NCBI GenBank assembly: GCA_016214105.1
Contig: JACRPD010000034.1
Location: 1 to 11,090, forward strand
Length of the DNA stretch: 11,090 nucleotides
Origin: Candidatus Magasanikiibacteriota bacterium
GTDB lineage: Bacteria; Patescibacteriota; Patescibacteriia; Magasanikbacterales; UBA922
Direction of reading: 5' to 3'
In this document: piece after piece, positions 1-5,072 of the stretch
Position numbering within the stretch: position 1 is the first letter of the stretch
Layout: every line of letters begins with the position of its first letter
The notes under the pieces: model-generated
Seen by the model: the letters and a program-made list of their open reading frames with translations, nothing else
Told to the model about the DNA's origin: nothing
Databases searched by the model: none
Translations under genes and position numbers: made by a program

Positions 1-2
1 AG

Positions 3-479
3 GTCGCCCGCTTCCTTGCGCGACTGGAGATTCCGGATCCCATCGCTCGCTGGTACATGGAAACGATCGACCGGATAGCCCAAGACAGCCACGACCTGTC
101 CCGAGCAACCATGGCAACCAGAGACAAGGCCCGATATTCCACTGAGCGACAACTCGCCCGATTGACTGACCTGCGTGTCCGCAACGTAGTCCGCGACGAG
201 GACTACTTGGAGCAGCGCGAGAAGCTGCTCGGCAACCTCTCATCCCTTGAACACCCCGCGAACGTCACCGAAGTGTTCGAACCAGCCAAGGCCGTTGTTC
301 TGGCGCTCAACCAGGCGAAGAAACGGTTCCTCGTCGCAGACGACTCCCAAAAACGCCAGATCGTTCAATCCATTTGTTCGAACTCTATTCTGCTAGATAA
401 GAAACTGCTTATTACAGCGCAAAAGCCCTTCGCTTTGATGAGCGAAGGGCGCAAGAGTCTCATTACGCGGAAGAGGTGA
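3..479 (+). CDS. Serine site-specific recombinase, C-terminal part (5' end outside window)
   Basis: The frame is open from the window edge (first full codon at base 3) to TGA at 477-479. It encodes the C-terminal region of a large serine recombinase: a charged, Leu-rich helical segment with YSTERQLARLTDLRV followed by EDYLEQREKLLGNL is the coiled-coil part that follows the zinc ribbon in this family. The tail KKLLITAQKPFAL fits the usual end of such proteins. The catalytic resolvase domain lies upstream and is not visible. Base composition is foreign-looking: 38 of the first 60 bases are G or C, while the DNA after about 540 is strongly AT-rich. The last codons lie over the tRNA-Ser terminator hairpin and the tRNA 3' end, as expected for an element integrated at a tRNA gene. 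Family assignment is by pattern recognition; the element's other end is not in the window. Confidence 0.75.
   Translation, partial: VARFLARLEIPDPIARWYMETIDRIAQDSHDLSRATMATRDKARYSTERQLARLTDLRVRNVVRDEDYLEQREKLLGNLSSLEHPANVTEVFEPAKAVVLALNQAKKRFLVADDSQKRQIVQSICSNSILLDKKLLITAQKPFALMSEGRKSLITRKR
421..450 (-). terminator. Rho-independent terminator of tRNA-Ser, inside the recombinase 3' end
   Basis: A perfect 10-bp stem (425-434 with 441-450, sequence GCCCTTCGCT on either strand) has a 6-base loop. Read on the minus strand it is followed by TTTT (421-424), 18 bases past the tRNA 3' end. On the plus strand there is no T-tract. The same bases encode the KPFALMSEG segment of the recombinase. Confidence 0.7.
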
Positions 480-554
480 GATTCGAACTCACGGTGGACT
501 TTCATCCACGACAGTTTTCAAGACTGTTCCCTTAAACCACTCGGGCACTCTTCC
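468..554 (-). tRNA. tRNA-Ser (anticodon UGA)
   Basis: The minus strand folds as an 87-nt class II tRNA. The 7-bp acceptor stem GGAAGAG/CTCTTCC pairs 548-554 with 469-475, with discriminator G at 468. The D arm contains GCCCGAGTGGTTTAAGGG. The anticodon stem ACAGT/ACTGT encloses the loop CTTGAAA, so the anticodon is TGA, reading UCA and related serine codons. The long variable arm (CGTGGATGAAAGTCCACC) is the hallmark of tRNA-Ser, and the T arm contains GTTCGAATC. CCA is not encoded. The 3' end overlaps the last codons of the recombinase. Confidence 0.96.
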
Positions 555-573
555 AAAATTTTACTTCTCCAAA

Positions 574-602
574 ATAATATCATAAATAGATAAAATTGTC
601 CA
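574..602 (-). promoter_or_regulatory. Sigma70-type promoter for tRNA-Ser
   Basis: On the minus strand there is TGGACA (602-597), a 17-bp spacer and TATTAT (579-574), each one mismatch from consensus. The predicted start near 567 lies about 13 bases before the mature tRNA 5' end. Confidence 0.65.
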
Positions 603-604
603 TT

Positions 605-747
605 GCCCACCAATACGACGACCACCAATTAACACTAATATAATAAGAATTAATAACGTTCTTTACACTTTTAAGAAAACAAAAAATGGTAATTTCTATT
701 TACCATCTTTATTTATTTGTATTATTAGTGGTCGTAAATTAGTGGGC
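605..747. repeat. Imperfect inverted repeat spanning the hpf-tRNA spacer
   Basis: The left arm at 605-614 pairs with 738-747 (9 of 10), and 618-629 pairs with 724-735 (11 of 12). Both mismatches are C opposite A on the plus strand, which become G-U wobbles in a minus-strand transcript, so the RNA copy would be fully paired over both blocks. The arms flank the hpf terminator hairpin. The right arm begins 12 bases past the hpf stop codon. It may be a dispersed intergenic repeat or a long 3'-UTR stem. Confidence 0.55.
681..706 (-). terminator. Rho-independent terminator of the murB-hpf operon
   Basis: On the minus strand the stem ATGGTAA/TTACCAT (706-700 with 692-686) has a 7-base loop and runs into TTTTTTG (bases 686-680 on the plus strand). 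It lies 54 bases past the hpf stop codon, in the loop of the large inverted repeat. Confidence 0.65.
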
Positions 748-759
748 TAAAAAACGACT

Positions 760-1104
760 TCACATCTGATATTCTTTCGTGTCTCTCAACACCTTCTTAT
801 TCTTCGCTTGCATCCGCTTGCTTTTCTCTCCCAACTCAACTTTTATATGATCCTTAACTTTATCAATCGCTTTATACAAGTTAACGGCATTCTTCCTAAC
901 CCGCACGATTTTTTTGGGCGTGTGCGCGTTCACTTCCGCGTAAAATATTGTTCCTTTCTGATGATGATGTGATTCCATGCCGATGTCAATATCAGCTTGG
1001 GTGATGTTGCTGAAATATTTTGTTAATCCGCCCATTTTTTCCTCCACATACTGACGGATAGAATCGGTTAAATCAATGTTAGTGGCCTTGATGTTAATTA
1101 TCAT
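760..1104 (-). CDS. hpf: Ribosome hibernation promoting factor, short HPF/RaiA type
   Basis: This 114-residue protein belongs to the HPF/RaiA family (ribosomal subunit interface protein), which binds the 30S decoding region and promotes or stabilises inactive ribosomes in slow growth. The whole length is the single family domain: the start MIINIKATNIDLTDSIRQYV, the middle with DIDIGMESHHHQKG and FYAEVNAHTP, and the basic helix NLYKAIDKVKDHIKVEL are typical. There is no C-terminal dimerisation domain, so it is the short form; E. coli RaiA is of similar length. The start is ATG at 1104 with no visible Shine-Dalgarno site. It lies 15 bases after the murB stop on the same strand and ends with TGA, so it is probably the second gene of a murB-hpf operon ended by the hairpin at 686-706. 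Confidence 0.93.
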   Translation of the reverse strand: MIINIKATNIDLTDSIRQYVEEKMGGLTKYFSNITQADIDIGMESHHHQKGTIFYAEVNAHTPKKIVRVRKNAVNLYKAIDKVKDHIKVELGEKSKRMQAKNKKVLRDTKEYQM

Positions 1105-1119
1105 AATAAATTATTAAAA

Positions 1120-2058
1120 TTATTTTATTATTTCAACCTCTTGCTCCAATTCCACTCCAAATTTATTATACACTTTCTCTCTCACAATTTCAACCAATTG
1201 TAAAACATCAGACTGTGTGGCTTTGTCAACATTGATCACAAAATTACAATGGCTGGCGTCAACTTTGGCCCCGCCGACGGTTAAACCGCCGACGCCAGCT
1301 TGTTCCACCAACCAACCGGCCGGCACCGTGCCGCGCTCCAAAAAAATTGGCGGTAAATCTTCTTTTTTACCGGGCCACTTATCCAATTTAATATTTTTGA
1401 AAAAACAACCGGCGGAAGGAAACGGCGGAAACTTTCCCTGTCGCGCCTGTAAATTTTTTTGCACCTTCGTCATAATTTCTTTCTTATCTCCTGCCGGAAA
1501 CTTAAACCAAACGCGTAATATCACCGAACCGCCTTTTTTTAATCCGCTGGAACGATAGCCAAAATCACATTCTTCTTTTGATAAAATTATCGCTTCCCCA
1601 TCGCGCCAAACTTCAACCCGATCGACATTAGAAGCCATATCAGACCCAAACGCGCCGGCATTCCCGCGCACCGCCCCGCCGATCGTGCCCGGCACACCAG
1701 CCGCCCACTCCATTCCGGTTAAATTATGTTTCAATGTTAAAATTAAAACTTCGCCCAACTGCGCGCCGGCTTCCGTTTCAATCTCATTATTTATGATTTT
1801 TGATTTTTGATTTTTGATTTTGACGACTACCCCATCAAAATCTTCGTCGGAAAATAGAAGGTTAGATCCGCCACCTAAAATAAAATAATTTATTCCTTCG
1901 GCCAGCAAAAAATTAAGCAGACTGATTGTTTTTTCCCGGTCTTCAACAATAACCAAAAACCGCGCCGACCCGCCGATTTTAAAAGTCGTATGTTTGAACA
2001 GCGGCTCATTGGTTTTGACTCTGCCGAATTGTTTGAGTTGTTGGTAGATTACGTCCAT
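1120..2058 (-). CDS. murB: UDP-N-acetylenolpyruvoylglucosamine reductase (MurB)
   Basis: MurB is a cytoplasmic FAD enzyme that reduces UDP-GlcNAc-enolpyruvate to UDP-MurNAc. Counting from ATG at 2058 it has 312 residues. FAD-binding motifs are LGGGSNLL (61-68) and GVPGTIGGAVRGNAG (121-135); the substrate region GYRSSGLK is at 167-174; the C-terminal LEQEVEII carries the expected terminal Glu. The catalytic Ser position (Ser229 of E. coli, in an AGSFFKN context) is Cys218 here (PSAGCFFKN). An in-frame upstream TTG at 2106 would add 16 residues, but these are translated tandem repeat (LVSLVSLVSL), so the ATG is preferred. A heptamer repeat encodes about residues 81-89, in a variable loop. The gene is 15 bases upstream of hpf. 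Confidence 0.95.
   Translation of the reverse strand: MDVIYQQLKQFGRVKTNEPLFKHTTFKIGGSARFLVIVEDREKTISLLNFLLAEGINYFILGGGSNLLFSDEDFDGVVVKIKNQKSKIINNEIETEAGAQLGEVLILTLKHNLTGMEWAAGVPGTIGGAVRGNAGAFGSDMASNVDRVEVWRDGEAIILSKEECDFGYRSSGLKKGGSVILRVWFKFPAGDKKEIMTKVQKNLQARQGKFPPFPSAGCFFKNIKLDKWPGKKEDLPPIFLERGTVPAGWLVEQAGVGGLTVGGAKVDASHCNFVINVDKATQSDVLQLVEIVREKVYNKFGVELEQEVEIIK
1793..1824. repeat. Heptamer tandem repeat inside murB
   Basis: About four period-7 copies of GATTTTT, the last one imperfect, lie inside murB and translate as IKNQKSKII between two conserved strands. The reading frame is intact. Confidence 0.85.
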
Positions 2059-2060
2059 AA

Positions 2061-2100
2061 GGCTTACGAGGCTTACGAGGCTTACGAGGCCTTGTAAGCT
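2061..2100. repeat. Nonamer tandem repeat with palindromic tail, murB leader
   Basis: Three exact copies of GGCTTACGA (2061-2087) are followed by GGCCTTGTAAGC. The last copy and the tail form a near-palindrome (GCTTACGAGG with CCTTGTAAGC, one mismatch). A related array is at 8323-8364. The tail carries the putative -35 of the gene starting at 2130. Confidence 0.85.
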
Positions 2101-2120
2101 GGTCAAAAATCAATTATAAT
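2092..2120 (+). promoter_or_regulatory. Promoter of the ATP-grasp/Nudix gene, leaderless geometry
   Basis: TTGTAA (2092-2097), a 17-bp spacer and a perfect TATAAT (2115-2120). A start about 7 bases after the -10 falls near 2127, only 3 bases before the ATG at 2130, so the mRNA would be essentially leaderless. No Shine-Dalgarno site is present. Confidence 0.65.
2113..2118 (-). promoter_or_regulatory. Candidate -10 of the murB-hpf operon
   Basis: The palindrome ATTATAAT gives a TATAAT on the minus strand too. A start near 2106 would leave a leader of about 48 bases that consists mostly of the nonamer array before the murB ATG. No good -35 is visible at the right distance. Confidence 0.35.
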
Positions 2121-2129
2121 GCCACCACT

Positions 2130-3794
2130 ATGTTTGAGTTGAAAAAACGCCTAAAACCCTCCCCCACCATCTACATCACCCGCGATATTGAACGCGCTTT
2201 GGGATTTGATTTGGATACTCCCGGCTATTTTATTATCTCAAATTACACTCCTTTTGGCAACTCTATCGCGAAAGGCAGAAAAAATGTTTTGTTGATTAAA
2301 GAAAAAAAACAGCTAGATACGCGCGAACTCCTCCAACATCCAAAAGTAAAAAAATATCTGAAAGGCAAAAAAGTGGGCATCGTCGTTTTCAAACCCACCC
2401 AACAAATAGAAAAAATCTGCGCTGACAATGACTGGAAATTGTTAAACCCGCCGGCTGAACTGGCCAATAAAGTGGAAGAAAAAATATCGCAGATTAAATG
2501 GCTTGCCCTGAGCGAAGTCGATGGGCTGGATCTCAGAAAATATCTTCCGCCATATCAAATCAAAAAATGCAAAGACATCTGTTGGGTCAACAAAAAATTT
2601 ATACTCCAATTCAATCGCTCGCATACCGGCAGTGGGACAGTTTTAATTGAAAACGAAAAAATATTAAAAAATATTAAAAAAACATTTCCGGAACGTGAGG
2701 CGAGAATCGCGCCATATATTATCGGCCCGCTTTTTACCAATAACAATGTCGTTAGCAAAAACAAAATTTTGTTGGGCAATATCAGTTATCAAATTACCGG
2801 CCTGATGCCGTTTACTGATAAACAATTCGCCACGATCGGCAATGACTGGGCTTTGCCGCGTAAAATTTTATCAAAAAAACAAACCGCGCGATACAAAAAA
2901 ATCGCGACAGACGTCGGCTTACGATTAAAAAAATCGGACTGGAAAGGATTGTTTGGGATTGACGTTGTTGTTGATGAAAAAACCGGAAGATTATATTTAC
3001 TGGAAATAAACGCGAGACAGCCGGCGAGTACGACGTATGAAAGCCAACTACAAAACAAAACACAAAACACAATTAACAAAACATATTTGACGACGTTTGA
3101 GGCGCATTTGGCGAGTTTGTTGGGCATTGATTTAGCTGATTGCGAGTTGATTAAAATTAACAATGGGGCGCAGATGGTGCAAAGAGTGACAAAGCATATC
3201 CCATCTTTGCCGAAACCGAAATTTAGCAAAAAACCGCCATTTAACGTGATAAAATATGACAATGACAAGCCTGGCGCTGATTTATTGCGGATGCAGACAA
3301 CCGACGGCGTAATGGCAAAACACAATGAATTGAGCGGGGTTGGCAAGAAAATGATTGATTTTATAGGCTGTGTCAAGGGCGGAAATGTCTGGGATTCAAA
3401 GCGAGCCGGCGTTATTATTATAAAAAATAAAAAATTATTAATAATTGAACGTAATAAGTACGGCCGACGTTATTTAATTTTGCCCGGAGGAAGCCACGAA
3501 AGCAGAGACAATAAACTTGCCAATACTGCGACCAGAGAAGCGCTGGAAGAAACCGGATTGCGAGTCAAACTTGACCAATCAAAAAAACCGCTTAAAATAA
3601 TCAGCAACGGCAGAGACGAAACATATTTTTTTGTAAAAAGTTTTACCGGCAGATTAGCCCTTGGCGGCCCGGAAAAAGATTATAATTCAAAAGAAAATAG
3701 TTATAAGTTGAGGTGGATTGAAATAAAAAAATTGCGCAAAACAAACCTACTGCCGACAGATATAAAAAATAAAATCCTAAGTCCTACGTCATAA
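2130..3794 (+). CDS. ATP-grasp ligase fused to a C-terminal Nudix hydrolase domain
   Basis: This 554-residue protein has two enzymatic parts. Residues about 1-115 are a pre-ATP-grasp region. Residues about 115-330 are an ATP-grasp carboxylate-amine ligase domain: a nucleotide-loop-like stretch FILQFNRSHTGSGTVL (157-172) and the Mg-binding segment GLFGIDVVVD (273-282) with YLLEINARQPAST (289-301). Residues about 420-550 are a Nudix fold: LPGGSHES (451-458) and the Nudix helix REALEETGL (469-477), with one residue more than the standard box between the Gly and the REALEE helix. Such an architecture would join a substrate to an amine with ATP and hydrolyse a nucleoside-diphosphate compound; substrates cannot be read from sequence. 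It starts next to a strong -10 and is 5 bases from the NlpC/P60-like gene, so a cell-wall role is plausible but inferred. A short dispersed repeat encodes about residues 125-132. Confidence 0.82.
   Translation: MFELKKRLKPSPTIYITRDIERALGFDLDTPGYFIISNYTPFGNSIAKGRKNVLLIKEKKQLDTRELLQHPKVKKYLKGKKVGIVVFKPTQQIEKICADNDWKLLNPPAELANKVEEKISQIKWLALSEVDGLDLRKYLPPYQIKKCKDICWVNKKFILQFNRSHTGSGTVLIENEKILKNIKKTFPEREARIAPYIIGPLFTNNNVVSKNKILLGNISYQITGLMPFTDKQFATIGNDWALPRKILSKKQTARYKKIATDVGLRLKKSDWKGLFGIDVVVDEKTGRLYLLEINARQPASTTYESQLQNKTQNTINKTYLTTFEAHLASLLGIDLADCELIKINNGAQMVQRVTKHIPSLPKPKFSKKPPFNVIKYDNDKPGADLLRMQTTDGVMAKHNELSGVGKKMIDFIGCVKGGNVWDSKRAGVIIIKNKKLLIIERNKYGRRYLILPGGSHESRDNKLANTATREALEETGLRVKLDQSKKPLKIISNGRDETYFFVKSFTGRLALGGPEKDYNSKENSYKLRWIEIKKLRKTNLLPTDIKNKILSPTS
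2502..2526. repeat. Dispersed short repeat inside the ATP-grasp gene (copy 1)
   Basis: It contains TTGCCCTGAGC followed by CGA and GGG. The reverse complement of 7033-7058 (inside the Mur ligase) shares the same 11-base core and the CGA-GGG end. It is translated in frame as ALSEVDG. Confidence 0.7.
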
Positions 3795-3804
3795 GTCCTA
3801 TGTC
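3779..3804. repeat. 26-bp repeat spanning a stop codon and the next start codon
   Basis: Two near-identical halves (AAGTCCTACGTC and AAGTCCTATGTC, separated by AT). It contains the TAA of the ATP-grasp/Nudix gene (3792-3794) and the ATG of the next gene (3800-3802). Its reverse complement occurs at 6394-6419 with 3 differences in 26 bases. Confidence 0.85.
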
Positions 3805-4543
3805 TGGCAAGACACTCTCCAACCAAGCGCTACAAATAATAAAAAACTATCTTCTTTTGCCATTTTCAGAAAAAAAAATCTCCTGTCCTTATTTTAATAA
3901 CAAACGAAGCCGCGTTCGCGGGGCGCTGGGAGTTTTGATTGGCAAAGGAACGCCGGAAGAAATTGCTGACGAAGCGGGATTAATCGCATTGCGGGAAAAA
4001 GTTGATTTAAAAAATTTAAACGACGAGCAAACTAAAAAAATTTTAGTTGAACATAATCTGGGTGTTGATTGTTCGGGCTTAATCTATCATGTTCTTAACG
4101 CGGAATTGAACGCGCGTAAACTCGGACCATTGCGCAAACATATCAAACGGCCGTGGATAAAAAGCCCGATTCGCAAATTAATCGCGTTACTTCGTCCGGC
4201 GGAAAATACCGGCGTTAATACTTTTTTTAATGATATTAATACTAAAGAAATAAAACTCTCTGAAATCCAACCCGGCGACTTAATCATCATGATGAACACA
4301 GGAAGTAATCATAGTCTGCATCACATTTTGTTGATAAATAAAGTTGGTGAGGCGGTTCTACGCTACACCCATTCCTTCCAATTCCCGGACGACGGACTTT
4401 ACAATCATGGAGTTAGACAAGAAGAAATAAAAATAATTGATCCAAACAAAAATCTGCTTGAACAAAATTGGAGCGAACCGCGAATGCGAGAATACGCGAA
4501 GACGGCGATGGGGATTAAGATTAAACGGCTAAAAATACTATAA
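3800..4543 (+). CDS. NlpC/P60-like cysteine peptidase or amidase
   Basis: This 247-residue protein has the signature of papain-like NlpC/P60 or CHAP hydrolases, which cut peptide bonds in peptidoglycan stem peptides. The catalytic Cys lies in GVDCSGLIYHVL (Cys91). The product-domain motif IQPGDLIIM is at 156-164. The catalytic His is His174 or His175 in HSLHHILLI, and His191 in YTHSF is a candidate third residue. The N-terminal 85 residues (with RGALGVLIGKGTPEEIADEAG) are not recognised. There is no signal peptide or membrane anchor, so either it acts in the cytoplasm on precursors or recycled peptides, or export is by an unrecognised route. The ATG at 3800 is 5 bases after the upstream stop and lies inside a repeat, with no Shine-Dalgarno site. 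The ATP-grasp neighbour suggests paired ligation and cleavage of a peptide-like substrate. Confidence 0.75.
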   Translation: MSGKTLSNQALQIIKNYLLLPFSEKKISCPYFNNKRSRVRGALGVLIGKGTPEEIADEAGLIALREKVDLKNLNDEQTKKILVEHNLGVDCSGLIYHVLNAELNARKLGPLRKHIKRPWIKSPIRKLIALLRPAENTGVNTFFNDINTKEIKLSEIQPGDLIIMMNTGSNHSLHHILLINKVGEAVLRYTHSFQFPDDGLYNHGVRQEEIKIIDPNKNLLEQNWSEPRMREYAKTAMGIKIKRLKIL

Positions 4544-4553
4544 ACATCTTCTC

Positions 4554-4578
4554 AAAAACACCCCGCTTAACGGAGTGT
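4554..4578 (-). terminator. Terminator of the 102-aa orphan gene, between convergent genes
   Basis: The stem 4558-4565 with 4571-4578 (8 pairs, one of them a wobble on the minus strand and C-A on the plus strand) has a 5-base loop. On the minus strand it ends in TTTTT. It lies 11 bases past the stop of the NlpC/P60-like gene and may also act weakly on that transcript. Confidence 0.65.
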
Positions 4579-4589
4579 CTTTGGTGAGT

Positions 4590-4608
4590 GGCGCAGAGAT
4601 AGTGCGCC
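4590..4608. other. Small perfect hairpin in the 3' UTR of the orphan gene
   Basis: GGCGCA (4590-4595) and TGCGCC (4603-4608) form a 6-bp stem with a 7-base loop. No T-tract follows on either strand. The rest of 4579-4662 shows no gene. Confidence 0.35.
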
Positions 4609-4662
4609 GAGGAAAGAACGAGGCGAGCCAGCGGAGAACTGAAAGGGTATGCGGAGAAACTT

Positions 4663-4971
4663 CTACGGATCAACGACATCGCGTTTGGAATGAATCTGGC
4701 TGACCGAGGATCGACGGAACCACCCCCACAAAGAACCAATATTCTCCCTTGCCGCGTATACAACGTTGATCGGGTGGTAAATTCGCCCACCGGCCTGTCT
4801 GCGAACATCCTCCAGATCCTTTTGCGCGGCTGCCATTTCCTCCATGAACTGGACTAGTTGATCTCGCTGATCAACGAACGCGGACCCTTCTGGAAAAGAA
4901 AGACCGCGCAGGAACAAGAACATGGCGCCGAACCATTCGGCGTTGTAAGGAACTTGTGTGTTCTTTTCCAT
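4663..4971 (-). CDS. Hypothetical protein, 102 aa, probably foreign
   Basis: I do not recognise this 102-residue protein. It starts MEKNTQVPYNAEWFGAMFLF, has a charged, probably helical middle (about 34-60, with FMEEMAAAQKDLEDVRRQAG), then RIYHPINVVYAARENIGSLW, and ends in a basic, Ser-rich tail. There is no signal peptide or clear membrane segment. It is judged real because it has a full set of signals: a sigma70-type promoter at 5002-5030, AGGAGA five bases before the ATG, and a terminator beyond the TAG stop. It is the only gene here with a strong Shine-Dalgarno site, and its G+C is about half (32 of 60 in 4801-4860), above its neighbours, which suggests acquisition. It sits as a single gene between two cell-wall-related units. 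Confidence 0.7.
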   Translation of the reverse strand: MEKNTQVPYNAEWFGAMFLFLRGLSFPEGSAFVDQRDQLVQFMEEMAAAQKDLEDVRRQAGGRIYHPINVVYAARENIGSLWGWFRRSSVSQIHSKRDVVDP

Positions 4972-4976
4972 GGCAT

Positions 4977-4982
4977 TCTCCT
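4977..4982 (-). promoter_or_regulatory. Shine-Dalgarno site of the orphan gene
   Basis: AGGAGA on the minus strand, 5 bases before the ATG at 4971. It decides that start and is exceptional, since no other gene start in the window has a comparable site. Confidence 0.75.
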
Positions 4983-5001
4983 ATTGTGATTGCCTATTTT
5001 T

Positions 5002-5030
5002 ACATTACCATAAACAAAATAAACACGCAA
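5002..5030 (-). promoter_or_regulatory. Promoter of the orphan gene
   Basis: On the minus strand there is TTGCGT (5030-5025), a 17-bp spacer and TAATGT (5007-5002). A start near 4995 gives a leader of about 24 bases that includes the AGGAGA site. It is adjacent to the divergent mraY promoter. Confidence 0.5.
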
Positions 5031-5031
5031 C

Positions 5032-5060
5032 TTGCTTTTGCGCTTCTTTTCTGCTAATAT
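5032..5060 (+). promoter_or_regulatory. Promoter of the mraY operon, leaderless geometry
   Basis: TTGCTT (5032-5037), a 17-bp spacer and TAATAT (5055-5060). The expected start near 5067 lies about 6 bases before the ATG at 5073, leaving no room for a ribosome binding site. Confidence 0.65.
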
Positions 5061-5072
5061 ATTGGCATAAAT

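Noticed and set aside
2059..2106. TTG start for MurB at 2106
   Set aside because: The added residues (LVSLVSLVSL) are translated tandem repeat; MurB-like sequence begins at the ATG at 2058.
2789..3376. Long minus-strand frame (195 aa) under the ATP-grasp gene
   Set aside because: A shadow of the real gene, lacking recognisable motifs or start signals.
4521..4808. Minus-strand open frame of 95 aa overlapping the orphan gene
   Set aside because: It runs through the terminator hairpin and the stop of the orphan gene, has no start signals, and its protein shows no coherent pattern. The 4663-4971 frame has promoter, ribosome site and terminator.
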